A DNA stretch of 64,000 nt from Toxotes chatareus (taxonomy: Eukaryota; Chordata; Actinopteri; Toxotidae): assembly GCA_016801885.1 (NCBI GenBank), contig CM028888.1:7734501-7798500 (forward strand), in the 5' to 3' direction. Positions within the stretch are counted from its first letter, which is position 1; each line of letters begins with the position of its first letter. A program made the position numbers and the translations under genes. The notes beneath the pieces are model-generated. The model was not told where the DNA came from and did not search any database. It was given only the letters and a program-made list of their open reading frames with translations. Positions 1 through 11,811 of this stretch are shown here, piece by piece.

Positions 1-1127
1 CCATCGAGTCCGGTGATGCTACCGGTTAATTTCTTTTTATCAATTGCAAAACAAAAGCTTTGATTGGTTGAGGGGCGGGTCTAACGTTGAATGAATACAG
101 GAAGTGAACAGCGTGAGACTGCAATTTGACGTTCGCAGGAGCTGTTTGAACAAAATACGGTAACGAGCTGTTGAATTGATTGCCAATTTTATAGCAGTGG
201 AAATGCATTGCATAGTAGCTAAACATGTACAGAAATGGGGCGCATAGTATTTGCCGGCCAGCGTTTTGCTTGCAGAAGTTGTGGCAGTGTGTTTAAACCA
301 TCCAAGCACTCAGCAGCCGGCTTAGCATGCACGCTAGGAGCTAACGTTAACGTTGAGTTAGCTGTTTGCAGTAGCCTGGAGTCTAAACGTTTTTTCAGAA
401 TTTATTTTATTATGCGGTTTTAGTGTTGCCTTGCTGTTAGTAGATTCACCATTTTAAAGGGACATACGAACGCGTTACTTTCGGCATATGGGTCTCTTTA
501 ACTAACTTTAGCCAGTTGTTGGTATTAATGTAAAGTGAAACAGAAAAGTGGCTTCAGTGAGTTACTGTTCACTAACTGGTTCCTCTTAAATCTGTGCCAC
601 GGTCAGTTATGATAGGTCAAAGTTCAGGGATCAGCAGCTTTTATGTCTGTTGGGGAAATGTAATTTGAATAAGCTATTTGTAGATATTTTACATTTGCCT
701 GCGTCCCAAGCTTAACCTGTAAACCTACCTCATTATACTGTAACAGTATCACAACCTAAGTCACTAGAGTTTCCTCTTCTGCTCCTTTAGAGCTATCAAG
801 TATCTTAAGAAATACAAAAACATAAGAAACAGCTGAATCCATTAACAAATCAACATTGGTGCTTTAACTGTTATATAACTATATACTGTACTTCTTTAGA
901 GATCATATCAATAAAACAAAAAGGCAAGGTGGTTGATCCTAAATTTCTTGTTTTATCTTTTTCTCCTACACTCTTCTTTTATTTGTTTACCTTTCTTTCT
1001 CATCCCATTTACACTTCCTTTCTTCTACTTATTTATTCCTCCCACTCTGATTCTTTTCTCTTACACCTGTTCTTCTCCCCACTCTTAATTCAGTTCCTTA
1101 TCATCAGTGTTGAGCCTCAGACTAAAG
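1..1127 (+). promoter_or_regulatory. Upstream region of dpp3 (promoter / 5'UTR, not resolved)
   Basis: I see no convincing coding sequence here. The first 400 bases are richer in CpG and in 'gctaacgtta'-type words than the following AT-rich stretch, as is common near teleost promoters. The dpp3 start codon lies in an exon whose acceptor is probably the 'ag' at 1106-1107 or 1119-1120, so at least one non-coding 5' exon should lie in this region. I could not place that exon or its donor. Confidence 0.4.
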
Positions 1128-4100
1128 ATGGTCGATTCTCAGTACTACCTCCCAAATGACATTGGTATCTCTGCACTTGACTGTGGTGAGGCCTTTCGTT
1201 TGCTTTCACCTCAGGAGAAGATGTACGCCCACCACCTGTCACGGGCTGCCTGGTACGTTACTGAAGCTCAAGTTAACACAGTTGAAATCAAGAAATCAAT
1301 CCTAAATGGAATCATGACTGTTAAAAGTTAAATGTCACCTGTTTAAAAAAAATACAATTTTAATACTTTAGTTTATTGAAGAACTGAAACTCTGATGACT
1401 AAAATAAACTTTGGCTGTCTTAGGTACGGTGGTCTGGCAGTGCTGCTGCAGACATCCCCCGAGTCGGCAGACATCTTTGTCTTGCTGCAGAGAATTTTCA
1501 GGAAGCAGACGCCTTTACAGCTGGCACAGGTCGCCACGGATGCTGGACTGAGCTCTGAGGAGTACCAGGTACACAGTCCTGTAGTCTGTGGTTGTTTGTG
1601 TTGCCTTTCATCAACAAACAAATACAAACATATGTAAAGCTGTTTGTTATGCCACAGACTTGGTGAAAATAATGTTTATCCTTTTTTTTTCTTGTGTGTG
1701 CTTCTTAGGCGTTCTTGGTATATGCAGCAGGTGTGTATGCCAACATGGGAAACTACAAGTCTTTCGGAGACACCAAGTTTATTCCAAACCTGCCCAAGGT
1801 AAGGAGGCCTGCTGTGTCAGGTGTGAAATCCGCTTCTGCTGCTTAAAGAACAGTTGTACACAGGGAGGACACAGTGAGCACCTGTACAATTGAATACAGT
1901 CTGATACTAAGACAACACCATTCAACTTCTCAAAAGTTTGCTCAGAAATGCATCAACACTTCTCTAACACAAATATATGTCAGTATAAGCTTCAGTGTAC
2001 TGAATACAATAGCGTATCAGTGTATTAAAAGGTGTTTATGATCTGTAACCCTTCTTTACTGCTGCTGTGATATATTTTTAAGCTCTCTGCATCTATGGTA
2101 TGTCCACCTAGGACAAGCTGAAAACTCTGGTGAGGGCCAGCCAGGCTTTTCAGGAGCAGCCCACTGAGATGGAGGCTCTGTGGGACAGCTGCTCGTGTCT
2201 TCTCTACTCCCTGGAAGACAGACAGAAACAGCTGGGGCTGGGCGATAAGGTGGGAGTTCATTGCACAGTTCAAACCAGCTTGGACCAGAACTGTTAATAT
2301 TTAATGAAAGATTTACCCAGTTGCCAAGTGTGTCTGTTTTAACTCAAAAAGCCTTCGAGGGGCATGACAGGTGACACCCTTGCCACTGTGACCCCTATAA
2401 GAAAATGCATGGCTCATGAAGTATTTTTGCTGTTCTTTTCTTTAGGGAATTACCACCTACTTCTCAGGAAACTGCTGTCTGGAGGATGCTGAGCTGGCTC
2501 AGAAGTTCCTTGACTCAAAAGTAAGCTGAATTAAAACCCGGAACGAATACTTTTACTTCAGTCAGTCTTGTCCATTTCTCCCGTAGCCTATAACTTTTTA
2601 ACGTCTTTTCTCATTCCTTCATGTATATTTCATTCTGATTTGGCTCGTTCTCAACTGTGTTCTTGTGTGTGTGTCTCTAGAAACTGTCAGCTTACAACAC
2701 CCGTCTGTTTAAGAGGGACAGTGGAGGGAAACCATGCTATGAAGTGCGCTTGGCTTCAGCTGTGCAGAAAGGTCAGAACTGCAGAATAATATTTATAAAC
2801 ATGTACAACATTCACCAACCATGCTGCACTCCTCACGTTGCACTAAAGACACTGTAGCTTGTGGCCTAAAATACATAATGATTACTGACAAATCAGTGTG
2901 GTGAAATGGGTTTTTGTAATTAAAGTTGTTGATGATGCTTCACAGTCAGTGGTTTAAAAAAAAAGTATGCACTACTTATTCACAGATTGTGCTGTGGACG
3001 GGGAATGTGAGTCATGCTGCGGCAGCTTCAACTTTGAAGACAAGGAGTTCACTGTGAAGAGGGGAGACTATGCTACTCTAATGGAGAAGGTCTGCTATTA
3101 TCTCCAACAAGCTCAGGTGAGAGAGAAAGGAATACCACTGGGTATGTAGTCTATCGTTTGTCTATATTTTATACTATATTTTATATTTATATTAAGTTGT
3201 GGTTGTATCAGTAAGATTACTGAACGTGGTAACAGAGGGATGGAGAACCAAAATTAGAAACAATGCCAAAATTCAACTTGAAACACTTTTGCAAAACAGT
3301 AGGAGGTGGTGAGAACACAAAGATAGTCGCAATCTTTGGGGGTGTAGGAGTGAATAATAACCTCAAAATATTTTTTCTGCCACCATTCCGCTTTTGAAAT
3401 TCTTGTTCTGTTTCCAAATGACTGACACAGGCCTACGCTGCCAATGAGAACCAGAGAAAGATGCTTGAAGAGTACAGACGCAGCTTCACCCATGGCTCGA
3501 TTGAAGCCCATAAAGAGGGCTCGCGCTACTGGATCAAAGACAAAGGACCAATTGTTGAGAGGTAAGCCCACTGAACCACAGTGAAATCTACTTGATATAT
3601 TAACTTTCCACCATGAAGGTTGCTCCATTATCCAGTACCTGCTTAATTCCAAACATATTTTTGAAAATCAAACCACTGAACTCAAAACTTGAAAGACCTG
3701 TTCATGTGATATAAAATCATGCCAACCTTTTGCTTCCTCATTGATCTAGTGTAAATCCACCTCCCTTATCAGATTCATTCTGACCTTTGCACTGGCTGTT
3801 TTAATACAACTCTATTGTATGAATCATCAAAACCTTTCCTTGTCTTTCCTCATTACTCTTTCACTCCCTCCTCCCTCTCTCCTTCTCTCAGTTATATAGG
3901 TTTCATAGAGAGCTACAGAGACCCGTTTGGCTCCAGAGGAGAGTTTGAAGGTAACTACCATGACAATCAATAACACTTTGGGGCTCTCCAGGTTTTATTG
4001 CGGTGCAGTAAAACATGTTTTTAGAATTTTTTGCAAATTTGTTAAAAATTAAAAACAAAAATTTGTCATTTATAAAAAAAAATTTCAGAACCTTAAATTC

Positions 4101-7100
4101 AGTATTTCATAGAAGCCCCTGTGGCAACAATTACAACTTCAAGTCCTCATGGGTTAGTCTCTACAAGCTTTGCACACCTGGATTTGGGTAGTTTATCTCA
4201 TTTTTCCTGGCAGAGCCTCTCAAGCCTCGTCATACTGGATGGGAAGAGTCTGCGAACTGCCATGTTCAGGTCTCTGCACAGATGTACTGCTGGGTTTAAA
4301 TCTAGGCTTTGGGCTGGGCCACTGAAGGACAGTCAGAAACTTGTCTCAGAGCCACTCCGGTGCAGTCTTGGCTGCTTGCTTCGGGTTATTGTCGTGCTGA
4401 AAGCTGAACTATTGCCTCACAGTCTGGAGCAGGTTTTCCACAAGGGCTTCTCTGTATTTGGCAGCATTCATGTCTCCCTGTTGCCGCTGCTGAGAAGCCC
4501 CCCCACCACAGCATGATGCTGCCACCTCCATGCTTTACTATAGGGATGGCATTAGCCAAGTGATGAGCAGAGCTTGGAGGTCTTCCCAAAGAGTTTCCGT
4601 TTTATTTATCTAATGGACAGAACCATTTTTCTTTGAGAGTATTCATTGTTTTAGTTTTAGTTTTTGTTTTCACTGTCTAATCACCTCTTAACTCCGGTCT
4701 TGTGGTGTCACCTCTAGGTTTTGTTGCGGTTGTGAACAAGGCCATGAGCGAACGTTTTGCCAAGCTGGTGAGCTCAGCAGAAGTCTTGCTTCCCGAGCTG
4801 CCTTGGCCTAGGGAGTTTGAGAAGGACACTTTCCTTAAACCTGACTTCACCTCGCTGGACGTTCTCACCTTTGCTGGGAGTGGCATACCAGCTGGCATCA
4901 ACATCCCGAACTGTACGTGTGCTGAGAGGAAAAAGTTAAACCACAGTGACACTGTTGAATAGCAACACGTTTGGACTGCTCAGTTGATTTTAAGTTTTGA
5001 ATGTTTTGTGCATTGATTTGTGTATTTTTGTGTACAGATGATGACATCAGACAGTCAGAGGGCTTTAAAAACGTGTCACTAGGCAATGTGCTGGCTGTAG
5101 CCTATGCTACACAAAAAGAAAAACTCACCTTCCTGGAGGAGGACGACAAGGTAACGCATGCAGCCACCTGGTTTTCTTGCACACCAGCTTTTCGCAAACT
5201 CCCATAATTACACGTCCACATGTGTGTTTGTGCATTTTTCCTCTAGGATTTGTTCATCAAATGGAAGGGTCCATCATTCGAGGTGCAGGTGGGTCTTCAT
5301 GAGCTGCTGGGGCATGGAAGCGGCAAGCTGTTTGTCCAGGTCAGTCAAACATATTGTAGTATGTATTGTAACATATTTTTCAACTTGCTTTATGATACAT
5401 GCAGCTCTGCAGTGTATTAGCATATTGTGATTATAGTTTATTGTGTAATGTTATGCCTGCCTTGATGTTGTGCTGCTGACACTGTCTACTGAGCGAAAAC
5501 AAAGTCCACTGACCTGTATCCTCTGTCTTTCCCTGCAGGATGACAAGGGCAAGTTCAACTTTGATCAGAGCAAGGTGATTAACCCAGAGACTGGAGAACC
5601 GGTGAGTTTGTTTGTGTGTACGCAAGTCATGCCGTCTTTTAAGTCTGCATCCAGCTGGTGAACAAGAGATGCAGTGATTGAGGGTGTGAGTGTATCTTTC
5701 AGGTATCCAGTTGGTATCGGGGCAGTGAAACGTGGGACAGTAAGTTCTCCACGATTGCCTCCTCTTACGAAGAATGCCGCGCTGAGTGTGTCGGACTCTA
5801 TCTGTGTCTCAGCAAGCAAGTGCTCAGGTATGTCATGCATTGCCTGTTACCTGTACTCATTCTGTATCTCTGTGAATGTGACATAGATTTACATTACATT
5901 AATTAATTTAACTTAAACATCCTATGAAATGGCTTTAAGTTATAATACTTAAAAAAATACACTACTGTGTGTCTGTGTCTGTGTGTGTGTTCCAGTATTT
6001 TCGGCCATGAAGGCCAGGATGCTGAGGAAGTGGTGTACATCAACTGGCTCAGTATGGTCAGAGCTGGACTGTTGGGCCTGGAGTTCTACACACCTGAGAG
6101 CAAGAGCTGGAGACAGGTAATCTGTCTGCTCACTCACTTCTCTCCATACTATGCTGTCTGTCCCACTCTTTACTCGGACAGTGCCTGTGTTTATCAAACT
6201 TCTAAGAATTACACTTATGAATACTCTAAAGGCTTGCAAGATGTAATAATGAATCATAAGATTCCTTCACTGTATATAGAACTTGGAGATACATAGTGTT
6301 GGGCGAACAGTGTTTATAAGACAAGTCAAATTACAGACCATTAACCATGTGTTTCTTACAACCTGACTGGCTCAGTTCGATGTGTCTGTGTTGTTTTATA
6401 ATTCTGCTTATAGTAAGTCTGTCTGAGTGTAAACAAGAGTGTCAGGAGGTGTATACACTGTATGCCACATGGGCTTGTGTGTCTGTCTGCGTCAGGCTCA
6501 CATGCAGGCTCGTTTCGTGATCCTGCGTGTCCTGCTGGAGGCCGGGGAGGGCCTGGTGGGCCTGGAGGAAGTGACGGGACAGGACGGCAAGCCTGACGCT
6601 AGAATCACACTGGACCGAAGCAAGATCCACACTGTGGGCAAGAACGCCATCCACAGGTTCCTCTGTAAACTGCAGGTAGATCCATAATTTTCCAGTTTTA
6701 CAGACAGAAGAATAAGAAATGTGTTTGCTTTAAAAAAATGTACAGCAGCTTAATTGCACTAATAAACCACTGATCATTCTCTTTTATTAAAATTAGAACA
6801 GAAACAATTAGTCAGCTGATAATCGACTAATCATTACAAGATACTGATTCTAACATGGAAATGTGAATATTTGTTGATTTTCTGTCTTTTATAGTAAACT
6901 GAATATATTTGGGTTTTGGACTGTGGCTTAGATTTGTCAACATGGGCTTTGTGATGGCCATATTTACTATTTTCTGTTGTTTTAGAGACCAAAAGGTCTT
7001 GGTTTAATCAGGAAAAAATATGCAAATTAATCATTAATAAAAATAATTGTCAGTTGCATGACTACATGCAAATGTTTACATGGTTACACCTTGTTGTAGG

Positions 7101-7977
7101 TCTTTAAGTCGACAGCGGATGTGGAAGGAGGTCGAGCTCTTTATGACGGCTACTCCACTGTCAGCGACAGTGGTGCTCACAACTTCTTGCGTCTCCGGGA
7201 GACAGTGCTGCTCAGGAAGGAAGCCCGAAAGATGTTTGTCCAGGCCAACACCAAAATCAATGGTCTGTACCTTTATCTGTTGCTCAGGGGGTTTGCTCAC
7301 ATTCGTTAACACAGATTCACACACAGAAATGCATACACATGTCTTTATGCTGTTTTACTTGCACCATCAGCATTATTGTGGTTTACACTGCAGCACATTC
7401 AATAATTTACTGTGAATTCATTTGTCCAGCTGATTCTGTTTTGTGAAAAATATTGACATCACGTCCTCTTTCAGGACCAAGTGTGATGAAAATTTGCTGT
7501 ACAGAAAGGAAATGTGACCCTGTCTTTAGGATGCGGCCGTTTTCCTGTAAATGTAGTCTGAATAACACATCATACAAACATAGCATAACTCAGCCCTTCC
7601 TACCCCCTTAATCACCCCAGTTCTCAGTGGTGTCACCTTTTTGTATCCTCTGAAGTAGGCTTATAGTAGCACTGTTTCATCAATACATACCTAGCTATGT
7701 TAACTGATAGCACTAAATAGCATTGAAGATATTTTACTGTTCAAAATGTTGTAGTTACAGATTGAGATTGTTTACATGGGTAGCAGCAATTGTAACCTCT
7801 TGAGTTAATTATCCAGTTTGTGTGTGGTTTTCAGGGGACAATGTGGAGCTGGTGGAATATGAAGGCAGCGCAGCAGGTTTGATTACCTCCTTCACTGAGC
7901 GCTTCCAAGAAGATGCAGAGCAGCTGGAGGCCGAGCTTCTGGACCTGAGCAAAAGAGATGCCCACTGCTGGTGTTGA
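1128..7977 (+). CDS. dpp3: Dipeptidyl peptidase 3 (complete, 18 coding exons)
   Basis: Cytosolic zinc aminopeptidase of family M49 that removes dipeptides from the N terminus of short peptides. Coding exons: 1128-1252, 1424-1568, 1709-1798, 2112-2249, 2446-2520, 2681-2771, 2986-3116, 3431-3561, 3892-3950, 4718-4912, 5038-5150, 5247-5339, 5539-5601, 5703-5827, 5996-6116, 6496-6675, 7100-7262, 7835-7977. All phases agree and give 726 residues; the human protein has 737. The M49 zinc motif HELLGH is at residues 449-454 (bases 5298-5315) and the second motif EECRAE at 506-511. An ETGE motif at 479-482 matches the KEAP1-binding motif of human DPP3. The start is the ATG at 1128 because MVDSQYYLPNDIGIS aligns with the human N terminus. 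The protein ends in HCWC, shorter than the human tail. The gene is convergent with the rin1-like gene. Identification is firm. Confidence 0.97.
4010..4600 (-). mobile_element. Degenerate Tc1/mariner transposon fragment in a dpp3 intron
   Basis: In the 767-bp intron between dpp3 exons 3892-3950 and 4718-4912. The minus strand encodes fragments such as VKHGGGSIMLWWGGFSAAATG, close to the VKHGGGSIMLWGCFSAAGTG block of Tc1-family transposases. The plus strand carries the matching AT-rich end ('tttgcaaatttgttaaaaatt') and the 'ggcaacaattacaact' segment of a very common fish Tc1 element. The reading frame is broken by stops and deletions and roughly half of the element is missing, so this is a dead copy. 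Family assignment is from memory of the element; ends are approximate. Confidence 0.75.
6793..7065 (-). repeat. Teleost dispersed repeat copy in a dpp3 intron
   Basis: Contains the recognisable blocks 'tgaatatatttgggttttggactg', 'tgtgatggccatatttactattttctg' and 'ataaaaataattgtcagttgca', the inverse of the copies at 36840-37090 and 46676-46905. This is a common non-coding teleost interspersed element; the copy is diverged. Confidence 0.6.
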
Positions 7978-8850
7978 TGGACATCTGCTCCGTAGGCTTC
8001 AAAAATACCAGCTGAAATCAGATAGGTTTTTTTTTTTTTTCCCTTTTAACCATGCGTGATATCAATGTGATACTTAATGGATGTTAAAACATGTAAAACC
8101 ACAAAGTGATTCAGATCCTTCAGGAGGACACTTCTGAAAAGGTTCATACTTCAAATAAAGCCATAGAACAAGAACAGAACTGCCAAAGACACCAGCCACA
8201 GTTTTTCCCGCCACAACTCAGATTCTGAACATATCAGATCTGTCTTTGATAACTGGATCAAATACAAATAAATAAACTGATTAGAACAACACCATCACTC
8301 TAGTAGATGCATTAGGGAAACATATTTTTCTAATGAGAAGTATTGAGAACTCTCCATTAAGCCAGTGCTGTCTTACAGTTAAAATGCTTCCTGGGTATAA
8401 AGACCTATGTAAGTTAATGTAGGTAGTTTTCACTTTTTAATCATGGCATGGTCAAAAATTGGCTTCACAAACCTTCGCAAAATATTCACTGTGAAATGTT
8501 TTGTCTGTACTCGAAATTTTATAGTCGACTTTTGAAATTCCATCTTTACAGCTCATCCCTTAAGGTCAACGATTGTCCAGCCTTAGTGTTGATGACCGTT
8601 TGAAAGCTTAAGACAGCTTAATGCTAACTGCATAAAGAAGTAACAGATTACTTGACTGTATAAAATATTGCCGTATCTCAAAAGCCTAAAAAAACAAACA
8701 AGAAAAAAAAACTCTGAAGAAATGTGGTGTTGAATCTGCACAAATAAAATTTGTTTGATACGATCATAATGTTTTGTTTTGTTTTTTGTTTTTGTTTTTT
8801 TACCAGAACCATAGGACAGTCTCATTTCATTTTTATAAAATTGACTCACA
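7978..8850 (+). other. dpp3 3'UTR and convergent intergenic space
   Basis: AT-rich, no coding potential on either strand. In particular there is no open frame that could hold a VPS9 or RA domain for the convergent rin1-like gene. Several polyadenylation signals for dpp3 lie here: AATAAA at 8154-8159, 8267-8272, 8271-8276 and 8743-8748. The transcript end is not resolved. Confidence 0.6.
8154..8159 (+). terminator. Candidate dpp3 polyadenylation signal (AATAAA)
   Basis: First canonical AATAAA downstream of the dpp3 stop codon, 177 bases after it. Further AATAAA hexamers at 8267-8276 and 8743-8748 could serve longer 3'UTR forms. Choice among them is inference. Confidence 0.45.
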
Positions 8851-8874
8851 ACCTGTGACTGATTTTCAGTATAT

Positions 8875-8880
8875 TTTAAT
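8875..8880 (-). terminator. Candidate rin1 polyadenylation signal (ATTAAA on the minus strand)
   Basis: The plus strand reads TTTAAT, i.e. ATTAAA on the minus strand, about 126 bases beyond the rin1-like stop codon. It would give a short 3'UTR ending just before the last dpp3 polyadenylation signal at 8743-8748, consistent with two convergent transcription units. Confidence 0.35.
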
Positions 8881-9005
8881 GCGAGTACAAATATTCCTAA
8901 TGATTCATCTAGGACTCAAATGCTGCTGTCAACATGTCTACACTAATTCTACATAGTGCTTCATGATATCACATAATGTTATTCAGAAACAGTCATATTT
9001 GTTCA

Positions 9006-11811
9006 CTAGAGGCTTGTACCATTGTTCTGATTATGCGGTGAGTGAGGTGGAGTCTCTGTTGTCCCCTCAAGACTGCTGAAGGAACTGCAACTGTCTGTGT
9101 CATTAAGAGAATCTGCATTCATCTGTAAAACCAGACCCCTTTCCTCCTCCTCCTCTTCCTCCCCCTTTTCGGGAAGTTCCTCATCTGCTTCACCGTTTTC
9201 ATCCTCATTTTCATCTGCACCTGCTCCCTCCTCTTCAGTGTCCTCTGATCTTTGCTGATTTGGTCTTGAGGGGACGGCAGGTGTGTGATAAGCCTGCTCT
9301 GCCAGCTGAGAGATGGGTGAAGAGGTGAAGGGAGAAAGCGAGAAGGGGACCTGTGGAGAAGGAGATGGGGACTGATAAGGTGAAAGAGAGGGCGAAGCAC
9401 TGGGCGAGTCATGTGGAGAGAGAGAAAAGGGGACCTTGGGAGAAAGAGATGGGGATTGATAAGGGGAGGGAGAGGGAGAAACACCGGGAGAGCTGTGAGG
9501 GGAGAGGGATTGAGACATTTTGGGCAAAAGGGGAGGCGCCATAGGAAAAACAGCTGGGGAGAGGAAAGGAGAGAGTGACGGAGGTTGGGAGCAACTGATC
9601 ACTGGAGAGGGCTGTCTGTAGTCTGAATCATGTGGGAGATGCTCCATTACTGTTGGCAGCTGAGTTGTAGCCTTCACTTCCTCAACTTCAGATTGAGTTT
9701 GGCTCTGTTCTGTCTCGGTTTGGCCGTGCTCCTGCACCTCAGGCTGGAAGTGAGGGGCTGCTGATGGAGGCTGCATTTGGGCCTCACTGGGAAGGTCCTG
9801 TGTCTGTGTCAGTGGCTGAATGTCCTGAGCTGTGGGATCACTCTGAGTGGCTTGACTTGGGTTTTCATCCTGTAAAAGGCCTAAGCCTTTACTGGGTCGG
9901 GCAGCTCCTTGTTTCTCTTTCTGGGCTTTACATCTCCCCTTAGTTTTGGGCATTAGAGGCGGTGGAGGTGGCGGAGCAAGAGGGGGTGAGAGCAGGGTCG
10001 ATGTCTCTGTGGAAACCCGAACCTTGAGGCTGTGCTTGAACATGCGTCGTCTGGACAAAGTGTTCTGAGACTGCAGGAAAAGGGGGTTGATGAAGCAGAG
10101 AGCGCCCAGGCCAGAGCCACAGTCCAGCTCTCTGGGGCTACGCGTCGTGATTGGACAAAACTCGTGGAACAGAGTGGGGTTGGAACCTGCCTTGGAACCA
10201 GTGTCTGATTCAGGTGCTGCCTTGTGCTGGTGGTCTGAGTCGTGCCGAGGAGTTGATTCAAAGTTTGTCTTTGGAGGTGCAGCGGACAAGGCTGAGGTTA
10301 CATTGTCTGGCTTCTTCTCCTTGTCCTTCTGGGGCTTAGGGGCCTCCCGTGGCCCACGGACGTTTAGGTGGGAACTCCAAAATTCTAGAGAAGAACACAT
10401 GCTTTTTTCATTGCAATGATTTTTGATTAATTGGTCAACAGTGAGCTGTTACCATATCTTCCTTTGTTATCTTGATATATAGATAACATATACATAAATC
10501 AGAATCAGAAAAACTTTATTAATCCCCGTAGGGAAATTCTTTGGTTATGGACGTAAATGAATCCTTTAAGGCCCAGGTATTTGAGATTGAGGTTACGAAA
10601 TCTGTTCTAGAGAAACAAGGAGTTGTCTTCACTAACCTACTCCCATATGTGAGATGGACTCAAGCTCCTTGTGGGATGTTGCCTTTGCAATGGCTTCAGG
10701 AAGCTCCAGAGGGAAAGGTAGTACATCTCTGACACACACAGACAATATATCATAAAAACACTTACATCACTTCTTCCAGATCAGTAAATATTGAGATTGA
10801 TCGGTGTAGAAAAAAATGAGGAAAAATTGATGATAACACAGAAGAAGTGGGGGGAAGAATTTGAAGAAAATGAAAAAAATTGTGGAAAAAGAGATCACAA
10901 AGGAGGCACAAATGAGAATGAGAAGGACAAAATTTTACCTGCTGACACAGTAGAAGGAAATTAGTCTTGGGAGATCTGCAAAGCTGATGGCTGAAGTCTC
11001 CAGAGACAGAGCTGTTGGTGAGGATAATTGAATGTTGAATGGATTTTTGGAGAGGAAGACTGGTAGTTAGCAAGGACAGAGTGGTTACACTGCCTGTGGG
11101 ATTTTATTTATTACACTTATTTATACTACTACTAAAATGTACAATTTTATTCAAATGGCGTACTCTATGTAGTGCACAAGCGTCATTAAGTTTTCACGTT
11201 GCCTTGGTGTTTAATTACACTGCTGTGATTATAAATCTCTGTTCCAAAGATCAGAGATTTTGTTTTGACGGCTATGTGTTTGCGGTAAGACACAGAAATC
11301 ACATATTAAAACTCATTAGGGTTCAGGACTGGGAGTCTCTTACCACCTTGCTCCTCCCTGATGCCAAACTGCTGAACAAAGGATGGCACGCTGTCGTCCG
11401 CCAAACGAACACACAGCACGTTTCTCTGGGATGTGCGAGACTTTCGCACCAGGAATGTCTGCAGGACAGCACAACTGATTACTGAGTGCAAGTGTGAGTG
11501 TGCAAGACATGGAGAGAGAAGATAAGTGAGAGAAACAGTGTGTGTACATTCTGACAAATGGTGTGCTTGTGATTTTCTCTTATGTGTGCTGAATGTGTGT
11601 ATCTGACCCCAGGAGGCTCTCTCTGCAGTATGTGCAGCGCAGTGGCAGGGTTGATAGACAGCTGAAGCCAGACAGGAACTGTGAGCAGAAGGCGGTCCAG
11701 TATGCTGATGCTTCTCAGAGAGCCCTGTCCCCTTTGATGCCCCAGGAACTTGCACCCTGGCGGCTGGGTGGGCTCTGGGAAATCATACAGAGGTTCTTCT
11801 TGCTCTGCCAT
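9006..11811 (-). CDS. rin1: Ras and Rab interactor 1-like protein, SH2 and proline-rich regions only (no VPS9/RA)
   Basis: RIN proteins bind active Ras and activate Rab5 through a VPS9 domain. Minus-strand exons: 11608-11811, 11344-11458, 10939-11059, 10637-10728, 9006-10384. All phases agree and give 636 residues. The N terminus has PLYDFPEP (human RIN1 has PLYDVPNA). The SH2 domain spans about residues 40-145 with the phosphotyrosine-binding FLVRKS, SAISFADLPRLISFYC and DVLPFPLELPEAI blocks. It is followed by EFWSS, RSPRELDCGSGLGALCFINPLF and SLKVRVSTETS, as in RIN1, then a PPPPPP segment, a Ser-Pro repeat region and an acidic stretch. The frame ends at NNGTSL with no VPS9 or RA domain. The remaining space to the dpp3 stop (about 1 kb) holds no such exon. 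The start ATG follows a splice acceptor directly, so a non-coding 5' exon lies upstream. It is either a truncated lineage-specific form or a gene whose C-terminal half has been lost or moved. Confidence 0.85.
10501..10545 (+). repeat. Retroposon-like tail fragment in the last rin1 intron
   Basis: 'agaatcagaaaaactttatt' followed by 'aatccccgtagggaaatt' matches the short 3'-tail motif of an interspersed repeat I know from many fish genomes. Only about 45 bases are recognisable, within the 252-bp intron between rin1 exons 4 and 5. Confidence 0.45.

Noticed and set aside
4121..4516. 131-residue plus-strand frame in a dpp3 intron
   Set aside because: It is the non-coding strand of a Tc1/mariner remnant, not a gene.
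9353..10419. Long open frames antisense to the rin1-like last exon
   Set aside because: They mirror the biased Ser-Pro codons of the real gene; no family match.
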